Of a stretch of DNA of 64,000 nt, positions 52,083-60,445 are shown one piece after another (the stretch's first letter is position 1; each line of letters starts with the position of its first letter). The notes below the pieces were generated by a model. That model was not told the origin of the DNA and searched no databases. It saw nothing but the letters and a program-made list of their open reading frames with translations. Both the position numbers and the translations under genes were made by a program. This DNA is from Streptomyces deccanensis (lineage in GTDB: Bacteria; Actinomycetota; Actinomycetes; Streptomycetales; Streptomycetaceae): the NCBI RefSeq assembly GCF_022385335.1, contig NZ_CP092431.1:3100001-3164000 (forward strand). Direction: 5' to 3'.

Positions 52083-52940
52083 ATGGGTGACGTACTGGCC
52101 GGATTTCATGCCGCCTGGGAGTTCGAGTCCGACTCCGTGCTCATCCGCTTCGAACGGGGGATTCGTACGCCGAAGCTGTTCGCCGCGCTCGGCGAGCGCC
52201 GTATCCCCCTGGAAGCGATCGCGGACGTGACGCTGACACCGGGGAAGCGGGGCACCGTCGTACTGCGTGCCGTACCGCGACCGGGCGCCGATCCACTGAT
52301 GGAGGCGGCGGCGGACCAGCTCAAGGAGGGGTCCGACCCGTACCGGCTGGTGCTGCCCGCCGAACGGGAGACGCTCGCGGAGTACTACGCCGACGAGCTG
52401 CGCGCGCGGTTGACCGGGACCGGGCCTGCGGAGCGGTTCCTGGTGGCCGCTCCCGAGGTGCCGCTGCAGTTCAAGGCGTACGACGGGAAGGCCTCGTTCG
52501 ACGGGAGCTCGGTGTCGTTCCGGTGGTCCTGGACGGGGGCGTCGTCGGCGAAATGGAAAGCCGGTGACCAGAGCTTTCCGGTGAGCGCGCTGGGCGGGGT
52601 CGAGTGGCGGTCGCCGGAGGTGTTCGAGGGGTATCTGCGGTTGCTGCGGCGCGATGCGGCCGGGGAGCGGCCGGCTCAGCCTGATCATGATCCGGCCGCG
52701 GTGGTGTTCGGGCTGGGGTACGGGCCGGTGCACGAGTCGTTGCCGTTCGCCGCGGCGGTGTTGGCGGCGGTGCGTTCCTCGGGGGGTGCGGTGGCCGTGG
52801 CGCCCGCCGACGCCGGGGGCCGCCGGGATCCGGCCGACATCGCCGACCGGATCCGGCACCTCGGGGAGTTGCATGAGGCGGGACTCGTGACCGATGAGGA
52901 GTTCAGTGTGAAGAAGGCGGAGTTGCTGGCTGAGCTTTAG
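52083..52940 (+). CDS. DUF4429 protein with SHOCT tail
   Basis: A 285-residue cytoplasmic protein. It has a tandem DUF4429 arrangement: GFHAAWEFESDSVLIRFERG and LFAALGERRIPLEAIADV in the first copy, QFKAYDGKASFDGSSVSFRW and SALGGVEWRSPEVFEGYLRL in the second. The C-terminal SHOCT motif (IADRIRHLGELHEAGLVTDE EEF-like, then KKAELL) is a short helical hairpin seen in oligomerising actinobacterial proteins. Function unknown. ATG at 52083 is chosen for MGDVLAGFHAAW; ATG 52074 is possible. Confidence 0.85.
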   Translation: MGDVLAGFHAAWEFESDSVLIRFERGIRTPKLFAALGERRIPLEAIADVTLTPGKRGTVVLRAVPRPGADPLMEAAADQLKEGSDPYRLVLPAERETLAEYYADELRARLTGTGPAERFLVAAPEVPLQFKAYDGKASFDGSSVSFRWSWTGASSAKWKAGDQSFPVSALGGVEWRSPEVFEGYLRLLRRDAAGERPAQPDHDPAAVVFGLGYGPVHESLPFAAAVLAAVRSSGGAVAVAPADAGGRRDPADIADRIRHLGELHEAGLVTDEEFSVKKAELLAEL

Positions 52941-52982
52941 CCAAGCGCCGTTCGTGGGGAGCGCCGTGGAGGAGTGACGGTG

Positions 52983-53015
52983 CGTCGTGGCTGATCGCGC
53001 AGTTCCCCGCGCCCC
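52983..53015 (-). repeat. dispersed repeat, copy 6
   Basis: On the minus strand GGGGCGCGGGGAACTGCGCGA then TCAGCCACGACG. It lies between the convergent DUF4429 and aldo/keto reductase genes. Confidence 0.85.
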
Positions 53016-53052
53016 TGGGCATACTGCAGTACCCCCGCCTGGAAGGTCGGCC

Positions 53053-54078
53053 CTACTCCCTGCCTGCGGAAGTGAAGCGCATGTCCGCGTAGCGGTCTCC
53101 CGCGACCTTGGCCGCTATCGGTTCCAGGAGGGTCATGTCCTCCTCGCCCAGGACGATGCCCGTCGCCGCCACGTTCTCCTCCACCCTCCCCGGCTTGCGG
53201 GTGCCCGGGATCGGGATGACCGGGAGGCCGTGCATCGCCGACTGCTGGTGGACCCAGGCCAGGGCGATCTGGCCGAGGGTGGCGCCGTGGGCGGCGGCGA
53301 CCTCGCGGATCGGGGTCAGGAGGGCCGCGTTGGCCTCGGCGTTGTCGCCGGTGAAGCGGGGCTGCTGGCGGCGGAAGTCGTCGGCCGTGAGGTCCTCCGC
53401 CTTGGCGAAGGAACCGGTGAGGAAGCCCCGGCCCAGCGGCGAGTAGGCGACGAGGGTGACGCCGAGCTCGCGGGCCGTGGGGACCACGTTCGCCTCGATG
53501 TCCCGGCTGAAGAGCGACCACTCGGACTGGAGGGCGGCGACGGGGTGCACGGCGTGGGCGGTGCGCAGCTCGGCGGCCGTGACCTCACTCAGGCCCAGCT
53601 GCTTGACCTTGCCCTCACGGACCAGGTCGGCCATGACGCCGACGGTCTCCTCGATGGGCACGCTCACGTCGCGGCGGTGCATGTAGTAGAGGTCGATCAC
53701 GTCGACGTCGAGACGGCGCAGGCTGCCCTCGACGGACTCCCGGATGTGGGCGGCGTCGTTGCGGATGATCCGTTTCGTCGGGTCGTCCGGGTCGATCGCC
53801 AGGCCGAACTTGGTGGCGACGACGACCTCGTCGCGGTGTGCCTTGAAGAAGGGGGAGAGGAACCTCTCGTTCTCCCCGGCGCCGTACGCGTGGGCCGTGT
53901 CGTAGAGCGTGACGCCCAGTTCCAGCGCGCGCTCCAGGGTGGCCCTGGACTCGGCCGCGTCCGAGGGGCCGTACGCGAAGCTCATGCCCATGCAGCCGAG
54001 GCCCTGGACGCCGACCTCGGGGCCGTCGGCGCCCAGTCGTGCCGTCGCGATCGCGCCGTTCGTCCTGCCGTCCGTCAT
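53053..54078 (-). CDS. aldo/keto reductase
   Basis: A 341-residue NADPH-dependent TIM-barrel oxidoreductase. The catalytic tetrad is visible: Asp in LYDTAHAYGAGENE with Tyr, Lys in EVVVATKFGLAI, and His in LYYMHRRD. The cofactor site includes SPLGRGFLTG and IPIPGTRKPGRVEENV. It belongs to the AKR13-like group (MGMSFAYGPSD) that reduces aldehydes or quinones. Its start overlaps the stop of the MerR gene by 4 bp (ATGA), so the two are translationally coupled and the enzyme is probably induced by the regulator's ligand. Confidence 0.93.
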   Translation of the reverse strand: MTDGRTNGAIATARLGADGPEVGVQGLGCMGMSFAYGPSDAAESRATLERALELGVTLYDTAHAYGAGENERFLSPFFKAHRDEVVVATKFGLAIDPDDPTKRIIRNDAAHIRESVEGSLRRLDVDVIDLYYMHRRDVSVPIEETVGVMADLVREGKVKQLGLSEVTAAELRTAHAVHPVAALQSEWSLFSRDIEANVVPTARELGVTLVAYSPLGRGFLTGSFAKAEDLTADDFRRQQPRFTGDNAEANAALLTPIREVAAAHGATLGQIALAWVHQQSAMHGLPVIPIPGTRKPGRVEENVAATGIVLGEEDMTLLEPIAAKVAGDRYADMRFTSAGRE

Positions 54079-54569
54079 GAAGCCCTCTCCGACGCCAGGG
54101 CCCGCCCGGCGTCAGCGTAGAAGTTGATCTTTCGGTCGAGCACGTTCAGGGTGTCCTGGAGCTCGGCGATCCGGGACAGAACGTCGTCCCGGGTCGACTT
54201 GAGCAGGTCGAAGCGCTCGGTGTAGGTGTGGTCGCCCTCGCGCACCAGCTCGGCGTAGCGGACCATGTCGGCGACCGGCATACCGGTGAGCCGGAGCTTT
54301 CCCACGAGGTCGAGCCAGTCGAGGTCGCGGTTGCGGTAGCGGCGCTGGCCGGTGTGGGAGCGGTCGATGTGCGGCATCAGCCCGATCCGCTCGTACCAGC
54401 GCAGGGTGTGCGCCGTCAGACCGGTGAGGTCCACGACCTCGCTGATCGTGTATCTGTCCTGCCCGTCCGGTCGACGCGGCTTCAGCGGCGGACCGGCGCA
54501 ACTGTCGGTATCGGCAGTACTCGTGGCAGTCGTGACACTCGGCGGACTCGTGGTCTCCATCACCGTCAT
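54075..54569 (-). CDS. MerR family regulator
   Basis: A 164-residue MerR regulator. An atypical ~35-residue leader (Thr/Ser-rich, then a basic PLKPRRPDG) precedes the winged HTH: RYTISEVVDLTGLTAHTLRWY, ERIGLMPHIDRSHTGQRRY, DLDWLDLVGKLRLTGMP. The rest is the dimer coiled coil (DDVLSRIAELQDTLNVLDRK) with little ligand domain, as in the group that senses electrophiles, redox or heat. No conserved metal-binding Cys is present. The operator lies in its own promoter. It heads an operon with the overlapping aldo/keto reductase gene. Confidence 0.92.
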   Translation of the reverse strand: MTVMETTSPPSVTTATSTADTDSCAGPPLKPRRPDGQDRYTISEVVDLTGLTAHTLRWYERIGLMPHIDRSHTGQRRYRNRDLDWLDLVGKLRLTGMPVADMVRYAELVREGDHTYTERFDLLKSTRDDVLSRIAELQDTLNVLDRKINFYADAGRALASERAS

Positions 54570-54586
54570 GACCCCCACGCTAAAAC

Positions 54587-54604
54587 CTTGGAGTGCGCTC
54601 GAAG
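54587..54604 (-). promoter_or_regulatory. MerR operator and promoter
   Basis: CTTGGAG-TGCG-CTCGAAG is an imperfect dyad. On the minus strand it fills the spacer between TTGCTT and TTTAGC or TTAGCG, the long-spacer promoter design typical of MerR control. Confidence 0.65.
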
Positions 54605-54665
54605 CAAGCGAATCGGGTGAGAAAACACGAGGACTTGACGTGATCGTGGTGGCTAGCGTGCGGGC

Positions 54666-55142
54666 ATGAGTCTCGTACGACGTGCCACGGGCGAGGACGC
54701 GGCGGAAGTGCTCCGGCTGCGTCAGGTGATGATCGACTCGATGGGGCCCCCGGGAGCGGGCGGCCCCACCGACTGGCACACCGAGTCCCTGCCGGTCCTG
54801 CGCCGCCGACTCGACGGCCCCGAGGGGGAGTTCGCGGCCTTCGTCGTCGACCATCCGGAGCGGCCGGACGCGCTCGCGGCGCTGGTGGTGGGGACGGTCG
54901 ACTACCGGATCGGGAAGCCCGGCAATCCGCTCGGCGCGGTCGGACACGTCTTCAGCGTGGCCACCGACCCGGACTGCCGGCGCCGCGGGTACGCCCGCGC
55001 CTGCATGGAGTCCCTCGTCGAGTGGTTCCGCGAGGCCGGCGCCGGATACGTCCATCTGAGCGCCTCCGCGGAGGCCGAGCCGCTGTACGCGTCGATGGGC
55101 TTCCTGCGCAGGCCCGACCCCTTGATGCAGCTGGATCTGTGA
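54666..55142 (+). CDS. GNAT family N-acetyltransferase
   Basis: A 158-residue GNAT enzyme: SLVRRATGEDAAEVLRLRQV (strand 1, helix 1), VVGTVDYRIGKPG, motif A HVFSVATDPDCRRRGYARAC with the R-R-R-G-Y acetyl-CoA loop, and motif B AEAEPLYASMGFLRRPDPLM. The IGKPGNPLG insert and tail MQLDL resemble RimI-like acetyltransferases of streptomycetes; the substrate is unknown. It diverges from merR by 96 bp and may share its regulation. No Shine-Dalgarno is evident and TAGCGT lies 6 bp before the ATG, so a leaderless mRNA is likely. Confidence 0.9.
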   Translation: MSLVRRATGEDAAEVLRLRQVMIDSMGPPGAGGPTDWHTESLPVLRRRLDGPEGEFAAFVVDHPERPDALAALVVGTVDYRIGKPGNPLGAVGHVFSVATDPDCRRRGYARACMESLVEWFREAGAGYVHLSASAEAEPLYASMGFLRRPDPLMQLDL

Positions 55143-55161
55143 GCGGCTTAGGCTCGTGGGC

Positions 55162-55983
55162 ATGTCCTTGCAGAGCCTCGCGCTGATCGAGAACTGGCCG
55201 GTTCCCACCGCCGCCGCCGCTGTCGTCCGGGCGGACGGCACCGTCCTCGGGACCCACGGGCCGCTCGGGCACCGCTTCCCGCTGGCCTCGGTCACCAAGC
55301 CGCTCGCCGCGTACGCCGTGCTGGTCGCGTACGAGGAGGGGGCGATCGAGCTGGACGAGGCGGCGGGGCCCACGGGGTCGACCGTGCGGCATCTGCTGGC
55401 GCACACCTCCGGGCTGGCCTTCGACGAGCACCGGGTGACGGCCCCGCCCGGGGAGCGGCGGCTGTACTCCAACGCCGGGTTCGAGGTGCTCGGGGACCAT
55501 GTGGCGAAGGCGGCGGACATCCCGTTCGCGGAGTACGCCCGACAGGCGGTGCTGGAACCGCTGGGCATGACGTCCACCTCGCTGGACGGCTCCCCCGCGA
55601 AGGACGGTGTCTCGACCGTCGAGGACCTGGTGCGGTTCGCCGCCGAGGTGCAGGCGCCTCGGCTGCTGGACCCGCGTACGGTCGCGGCGGCGATGACCGT
55701 GCAGTACCCGGGCACGAAGGGCGTCCTGCCGGGCTACGGGCACCAGAACCCCAACGACTGGGGGCTCGGCTTCGAGATCCGGGACTCCAAGTCGCCCCAC
55801 TGGACGGGTACTTCGTCGTCGCCGGGGACCTTCGGGCACTTCGGCCAGTCGGGCACGTTCCTGTGGATCGACCCCGTCGCCGGGCTGGCGTGCGTCGCGC
55901 TGACGGACCGGGCGTTCGGGCCGTGGGCGGTCGAGGCCTGGACTCCGTTCACGGACGCCGTGCTCGCCGAGGTCGGACGGTAA
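55162..55983 (+). CDS. serine hydrolase of the beta-lactamase/DD-peptidase family
   Basis: A 273-residue class C beta-lactamase-like hydrolase (PF00144). The active site is FPLASVTKPLAAYAV (S-x-x-K), with YSN in RRLYSNAGFEVLG (Tyr of Y-x-N) and HFGQSG in place of the K/H-T-G motif. There is no signal peptide, so it is cytoplasmic and probably an esterase or peptidase rather than a resistance enzyme. The fold is short for the family. GTG 55156 is two codons upstream of the chosen ATG. It ends 28 bp from the convergent pirin gene. Confidence 0.9.
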   Translation: MSLQSLALIENWPVPTAAAAVVRADGTVLGTHGPLGHRFPLASVTKPLAAYAVLVAYEEGAIELDEAAGPTGSTVRHLLAHTSGLAFDEHRVTAPPGERRLYSNAGFEVLGDHVAKAADIPFAEYARQAVLEPLGMTSTSLDGSPAKDGVSTVEDLVRFAAEVQAPRLLDPRTVAAAMTVQYPGTKGVLPGYGHQNPNDWGLGFEIRDSKSPHWTGTSSSPGTFGHFGQSGTFLWIDPVAGLACVALTDRAFGPWAVEAWTPFTDAVLAEVGR

Positions 55984-56011
55984 CCACGCCCTGCGGGGAG
56001 GCCATTGCCCC

Positions 56012-56671
56012 CTACTCCGCCAACTCCCACACCAGCACCTCGGCCGGCGCGACGACGGCCACCAGCTCCAGCCCCTTCTCGTCCTCGGCCCGCACCGCGT
56101 CGCCGGGGTGCAGCTCGTGCGGGCCGAGGCGCACCGTGCCTCGGACGACGTGCACGTACGCCCGTGCCGCGTCCGGTACCGCGGTCCGCTCCCCCGCCGT
56201 GGTCAGCCGCCGGACGTGCAGCATGGCGCCGGCCTCGGGGACGGCGTACGGGGTGGAGTCGGCGATGCCGCGCACGATCTCGTACGCCGGGTCGCCGCCG
56301 GGGTCCAGCGGGGACAACCACATCTGTACGAAGGTCAGCGGCGCGGAACCGTCGTTGCGCTCGACGTGCCGGACGCCGCCGGCGGAGCTGAGCCGCTGGA
56401 CGTCGCCGGGGCGGACGACCGTCTCGTGGCCCGTGGTGTCCCGGTGGGTCAGCTCGCCCTCGACGACCCAGGTGACGATCTCGGTGTGGCTGTGCGGATG
56501 CTCGTCGAACCCGGCGCCCGGTGCGAGCCGCTCCTCGTTGCAGGCGATCACCGCGCCGAACCGCAGGTTGTCCGGGTCGTAGTGCGCCCCGAAGGAGAAC
56601 GCGTGCAGCGAGGCGATCCCCGCCTCCGGGTCCCCACCGGGGTAGCGCGTGCCGGCGCGCCGTAGGTCCAT
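56012..56671 (-). CDS. pirin-like cupin protein
   Basis: A 219-residue bicupin of the pirin family. The N-terminal cupin has DEHPHSHTEIVTWVVEGEL (metal-binding His and Glu) and RPGDVQRLSSAGGVRHVE; the C-terminal cupin is degenerate (RAYVHVVRGTVRLG, LHPGDAVRAEDE). Pirins are iron-dependent dioxygenase-like proteins; some act as quercetinases or bind partners such as pyruvate dehydrogenase. In Streptomyces and Serratia pirin homologues alter acetyl-CoA metabolism, an interesting match to aceE and fab genes in this window. Start ATG at 56671; GTG 56683 is an alternative. Confidence 0.88.
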   Translation of the reverse strand: MDLRRAGTRYPGGDPEAGIASLHAFSFGAHYDPDNLRFGAVIACNEERLAPGAGFDEHPHSHTEIVTWVVEGELTHRDTTGHETVVRPGDVQRLSSAGGVRHVERNDGSAPLTFVQMWLSPLDPGGDPAYEIVRGIADSTPYAVPEAGAMLHVRRLTTAGERTAVPDAARAYVHVVRGTVRLGPHELHPGDAVRAEDEKGLELVAVVAPAEVLVWELAE

Positions 56672-56733
56672 CACGTACTCCACGGTAGCGACCCGCGCCG
56701 CACCCAGGTGTCCTGATGAGGCAGTCTTGTCCC

Positions 56734-57936
56734 GTGCCCGAACCCGAAACCAGCAAATCCGCAACCGCGCCGTACGTCCATCCGCACTCCGCGACGCTGC
56801 GGCGGCTGGAGAAGTCGTCCGGAAGCCTCGCCGCGCAGGCCATCGCGCGGATGGACGAGACGCTGCCCTGGTACCGGGCGATGCCGCCGGAGAACCGGTC
56901 GTGGATCGGGCTGGTCGCCCAGGCCGGTATCGCCGCCTTCACCGAGTGGTTCCGGCATCCGGACGCCCCGCAGGCCATCTCGACGGACGTGTTCGGGACC
57001 GCGCCGCGTGAGCTGACCCGGGCGATCACGCTCCGGCAGACCGTGGAGATGGTGCGCACGACCATCGAGGTCATGGAGTCCGCCATCGACGAGGTCGCCG
57101 CCCCCGGCGACGAGAGCGTGCTGCGCGAGGCCCTGCTCGTCTACGCGCGGGAGATCGCCTTCGCCACCGCGCAGGTGTACGCGCAGGCCGCCGAGGCACG
57201 GGGTGCCTGGGACGCCCGGCTGGAGTCCCTGGTCGTGAACGCGGTGCTCAGCGGCGAGGCCGACGAGGGCGCCGTCAGCAGGGCCGCCGCCCTCGGCTGG
57301 AACTCCCCCGACCATGTCTGTGTGGTCCTCGGCACCGCCCCGGACGGGGACAGCGAGCTGACCGTGGAGGCCATCCGGCGCGCGGCCCGGCACGCCAAGC
57401 TGCAGGTGCTCACGGGGGTGCTGGGCGACCGCCTGGTGGTGATCGCCGGCGGGAACAACGACCCGTTGCAGGTGGCGAAGTCGCTGATCGGGCCGTACGC
57501 GGCGGGGCCGGTGGTGGCCGGGCCGATCGTGCCCGACCTGCTGGCGGCGACCCGGTCCGCGCAGGCCGCCGCCGCCGGACTCAAGGCGTGTTCGGCGTGG
57601 CAGGACGCGCCGCGCCCCGTTCTGGCGGACGATCTGCTTCCGGAGCGCGCGATCGCTGGTGATCCCAGTGCGCGCGAGCAACTGGTGGAGGAGATCTACA
57701 GACCGCTGGAGGAGGCCGGCTCCGCTCTCCTGGAGACGCTCAGCGTCTATCTCGAACAGGCGTCGAGCCTCGAGGGCGCGGCCCGGATGCTGTTCGTCCA
57801 TCCCAACACCGTGCGCTACCGGCTTCGACGTGTGACTGACGTCACCGGCTGGTCGCCTTCCGATGTACGCTCGGCCTTCACCTTGAGGATCGCGCTGATC
57901 CTGGGGCGTCTGGTGGATGGGGATCCCCAGCTCTAG
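56734..57936 (+). CDS. fasR: fatty acid synthesis regulator FasR
   Basis: A 400-residue PucR/CdaR-type regulator that activates the fabD-fabH-acpP-fabF operon in S. coelicolor. It contains the conserved TLRRLEKSSGSLAAQAIARM and WIGLVAQAGIAAFTEWF opening, a GGDEF-like degenerate central region, and a C-terminal HTH_30 with SLEGAARMLFVHPNTVRYRL and SAFTLRIALILGRL. GTG at 56734 gives VPEPET, matching the S. coelicolor N-terminus as I recall. The gene sits directly before fabD on the same strand, and the perfect inverted repeat right after its stop is the probable binding site. Confidence 0.95.
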   Translation: MPEPETSKSATAPYVHPHSATLRRLEKSSGSLAAQAIARMDETLPWYRAMPPENRSWIGLVAQAGIAAFTEWFRHPDAPQAISTDVFGTAPRELTRAITLRQTVEMVRTTIEVMESAIDEVAAPGDESVLREALLVYAREIAFATAQVYAQAAEARGAWDARLESLVVNAVLSGEADEGAVSRAAALGWNSPDHVCVVLGTAPDGDSELTVEAIRRAARHAKLQVLTGVLGDRLVVIAGGNNDPLQVAKSLIGPYAAGPVVAGPIVPDLLAATRSAQAAAAGLKACSAWQDAPRPVLADDLLPERAIAGDPSAREQLVEEIYRPLEEAGSALLETLSVYLEQASSLEGAARMLFVHPNTVRYRLRRVTDVTGWSPSDVRSAFTLRIALILGRLVDGDPQL

Positions 57937-57962
57937 GGTTTTGTCGGAGGGCTACAAAACCC
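57936..57962. promoter_or_regulatory. FasR operator upstream of fabD
   Basis: GGGTTTTGT (57936-57944) and ACAAAACCC (57954-57962) form a perfect 9-bp inverted repeat with a 9-nt centre, starting at the fasR stop codon. It lies 58 bp before fabD, in the position of the known FasR-controlled promoter. Confidence 0.8.
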
Positions 57963-58019
57963 CCTCGTGTTCTTCGTCCCTGTCCCCACGGGCGGCCTGA
58001 GCCGTCCCCAAGAGAGAGT

Positions 58020-58940
58020 GTGAGAGTGCTCGTACTCGTCGCTCCCGGCCAGGGCGCCCAGACGCCCGGCTTCCTGACTCCTTGGCTCGACCTCCCCGGT
58101 GCCGCCGACCGTCTCGGCGCGTGGTCGGACGCCATCGGGCTGGACCTCGCCCACTACGGCACCGAGGCCGACGCCGACGCGATCCGCGACACCGCCGTGG
58201 CCCAGCCGCTCCTCGTGGCGGCCGGGCTGCTGTCCGCCGCCGCCCTCGGCGACGTGCTGCCCGGCGCGGTCGCCGGTCACAGCGTCGGCGAGATCACCGC
58301 CGCCGCGTTCGCCGGTGTCCTCGACGACACGGCCGCGCTGTCCCTCGTCCGCAAGCGGGGCCTGGCCATGGCCGAGGCCGCCGCGATCACCGAGACCGGC
58401 ATGTCCGCGCTGCTCGGCGGCGACCCCGAGGTGACGATCCCGCACCTGCGGAAGCTGGGGCTGACCCCGGCCAACGTGAACGGCGCGGGCCAGATCGTCG
58501 CCGCCGGCACCCTGGAGCAGCTGGCCGCCCTGGAGGCGGACAAGCCCGAGGGTGTCCGCCGCGTGGTGGCGCTCAAGGTCGCGGGCGCCTTCCACACGCA
58601 CCACATGGCCCCCGCCGTGGACAGCCTCGCCAAGGCCGCCGAGGAACTCGCCCCCGGGGACCCGAAGCTCACCTATGTCTCGAACAAGGACGGGCAGGCC
58701 GTCGCCACCGGCGCCGAGGTGCTCTCCCGTCTCGTCGGTCAGGTCGCCAACCCGGTCCGCTGGGACCTGTGCATGGAGACGTTCAAGGAACTGGGCGTGA
58801 CCGCGCTCGTCGAGGTGTGCCCCGGCGGCACGCTCACCGGTCTCGCCAAGCGCGCCCTGCCGGGCGTGGCCACGGTGGCGCTGAAGACACCCGACGACCT
58901 CGACGCCGCTCGCGCGCTCATCGCCGAGCACCAGAACTAG
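58020..58940 (+). CDS. fabD: malonyl-CoA:ACP transacylase
   Basis: A 306-residue malonyltransferase that loads malonyl units onto ACP for fatty acid synthesis, and in Streptomyces also for polyketide synthases. The active site Ser88 is in GHSVGEITAAAFAG, the His in AGAFHTHHMAPAV, and the Gln in APGQGAQT. The oxyanion and Arg substrate contacts are kept (RKRGLAMAEAA). GTG at 58026 is the equivalent of the S. coelicolor start; GTG at 58020 adds two residues. It is first in the four-gene operon under FasR control. Confidence 0.97.
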   Translation: MRVLVLVAPGQGAQTPGFLTPWLDLPGAADRLGAWSDAIGLDLAHYGTEADADAIRDTAVAQPLLVAAGLLSAAALGDVLPGAVAGHSVGEITAAAFAGVLDDTAALSLVRKRGLAMAEAAAITETGMSALLGGDPEVTIPHLRKLGLTPANVNGAGQIVAAGTLEQLAALEADKPEGVRRVVALKVAGAFHTHHMAPAVDSLAKAAEELAPGDPKLTYVSNKDGQAVATGAEVLSRLVGQVANPVRWDLCMETFKELGVTALVEVCPGGTLTGLAKRALPGVATVALKTPDDLDAARALIAEHQN

Positions 58941-58953
58941 GAGCCCGGGAGCT

Positions 58954-59985
58954 ATGTCGAAGATCAGGCCGAGCAAGGGCGCCCCGTACGCACGCATCCT
59001 CGGCGTGGGCGGCTACCGCCCGGTCCGGGTGGTGCCCAACGACGTGATCCTGGAGAAGATCGACTCGTCCGACGAGTGGATCCGCTCCCGCTCCGGCATC
59101 GAGACCCGGCACTGGGCGAACGACGACGAGACCGTCGCCGCCATGTCGATCGAGGCGTCCGGCAAGGCGATCGCCGACGCCGGGATCTCCGCCGAGCAGA
59201 TCGGCGCGGTCGTCGTCTCGACCGTCTCGCACTTCAGCCAGACCCCGGCCGTCGCCACCGAGATCGCCGACAAGCTGGGCACCGCCAAGGCCGCCGCCTT
59301 CGACATCTCGGCCGGCTGCGCGGGCTTCGGCTACGGCCTGACCCTCGCCAAGGGCATGGTCGTCGAGGGCTCGGCGGAGTACGTCCTCGTCATCGGTGTC
59401 GAGCGGCTGTCCGACCTCACCGACCTGGAGGACCGGGCCACGGCCTTCCTCTTCGGTGACGGCGCCGGCGCGGTCGTCGTCGGCCCCTCCCAGGAGCCGC
59501 ACATCGGCCCGACGGTGTGGGGCTCCGAGGGCGACAAGGCCGGCACGATCAAGCAGACGGTGCCGTGGAACGAGTTCCGGATCGGGGACGTCGACACGCT
59601 TCCGCTGGACAGCGAGGGCAACGTCAAGTTCCCCGCGATCACGCAGGAGGGCCAGGCGGTGTTCCGCTGGGCCGTGTTCGAGATGGCGAAGGTCGCGCAG
59701 CAGGCGCTGGACGCGGCCGGGATCAGCTCGGACGACCTGGACGTCTTCATTCCGCACCAGGCCAACGAGCGGATCATCGACTCGATGGTGAAGACACTCA
59801 AGCTGCCGGAGCACGTCACGGTCGCGCGTGACGTGCGTACCACCGGCAACACCTCGGCCGCCTCGATCCCGCTCGCGATGGAGCGGCTCCTGGCGACCGG
59901 CGAGGCGAAGAGCGGCGACACCGCGCTCGTCATCGGCTTCGGGGCGGGTCTCGTGTACGCCGCGACGGTCGTTACCCTCCCCTAG
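58954..59985 (+). CDS. fabH: beta-ketoacyl-ACP synthase III
   Basis: A 343-residue initiating ketosynthase that condenses branched or acetyl-CoA primers with malonyl-ACP. The catalytic triad is Cys122 (DISAGCAGFGYG), His (IPHQANERIID) and Asn (RTTGNTSAASIPL). The primer loop resembles S. coelicolor FabH. It carries an insertion relative to that enzyme as I recall it (FRIGDVDTLPLDSEGNVKFP, where S. coelicolor has a shorter YREGGVEKFP). It starts 13 bp after fabD with GGGAG as RBS. A hairpin follows before acpP. Confidence 0.96.
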   Translation: MSKIRPSKGAPYARILGVGGYRPVRVVPNDVILEKIDSSDEWIRSRSGIETRHWANDDETVAAMSIEASGKAIADAGISAEQIGAVVVSTVSHFSQTPAVATEIADKLGTAKAAAFDISAGCAGFGYGLTLAKGMVVEGSAEYVLVIGVERLSDLTDLEDRATAFLFGDGAGAVVVGPSQEPHIGPTVWGSEGDKAGTIKQTVPWNEFRIGDVDTLPLDSEGNVKFPAITQEGQAVFRWAVFEMAKVAQQALDAAGISSDDLDVFIPHQANERIIDSMVKTLKLPEHVTVARDVRTTGNTSAASIPLAMERLLATGEAKSGDTALVIGFGAGLVYAATVVTLP

Positions 59986-59988
59986 GCA

Positions 59989-60018
59989 CCCGCTCCGGAT
60001 CTTGCGGTCCGGTGCGGG
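59989..60018 (+). promoter_or_regulatory. intercistronic hairpin fabH-acpP
   Basis: CCCGC-CCGGA pairs with TCCGG-GCGGG with one bulge on each side around TCTTGCGG. It may protect or process the mRNA so that acpP is made in excess. Confidence 0.5.
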
Positions 60019-60093
60019 AAACGCACAACCTGCCGCTGACGCGGCGGGCGCCCCACCCTCTCAACCGTCTGAAACTACGAAGGAGCGCCTGAC

Positions 60094-60342
60094 ATGGCCG
60101 CCACCCAGGAAGAGATCGTCGCCGGTCTCGCCGACATCGTGAACGAGATCGCCGGCATCCCGGTCGAGGACGTCCAGCTGGACAAGTCCTTCACCGACGA
60201 CCTGGACGTCGACTCGCTGTCCATGGTCGAGGTCGTCGTCGCCGCCGAAGAGCGCTTCGACGTCAAGATCCCGGACGACGACGTCAAGAACCTCAAGACG
60301 GTCGGCGACGCGACCGACTACATCCTCAAGCACCAGGGCTGA
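60094..60342 (+). CDS. acpP: acyl carrier protein
   Basis: An 82-residue acidic carrier protein, the substrate shuttle of type II fatty acid synthesis. The phosphopantetheine site is Ser41 in DDLDVDSLSMVEVV. Helices II and III (EERFDVKIPDDDVKNLKTVG) are typical, and the sequence is close to S. coelicolor AcpP as I recall it. AAGGAG stands 7 nt before the ATG. Hairpins on both sides (59989-60018 and 60349-60369) fit its expected higher abundance than the flanking enzymes. Confidence 0.98.
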   Translation: MAATQEEIVAGLADIVNEIAGIPVEDVQLDKSFTDDLDVDSLSMVEVVVAAEERFDVKIPDDDVKNLKTVGDATDYILKHQG

Positions 60343-60348
60343 TCCGGC

Positions 60349-60369
60349 GGATCGGGTCCGGCCCGATCC
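60349..60369 (+). terminator. partial terminator after acpP
   Basis: GGATCGGG pairs perfectly with CCCGATCC over TCCGG, 7 bp after the acpP stop. There is no T-run, so it may attenuate rather than end transcription into fabF. Confidence 0.55.
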
Positions 60370-60445
60370 CCCGCGGAGCAGTCCGCTTGCCCCGCCACCC
60401 GGCGGTGGCGCCGCTGATTCCTCGTAACCGTTGGAGAACATTCCC

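Noticed and set aside
57936..57962. The inverted repeat after fasR as a plain terminator
   Set aside because: The arms are A/T-rich at the base with a 9-nt centre and no T-run, and the position fits the known FasR-controlled promoter, so operator is the better reading.
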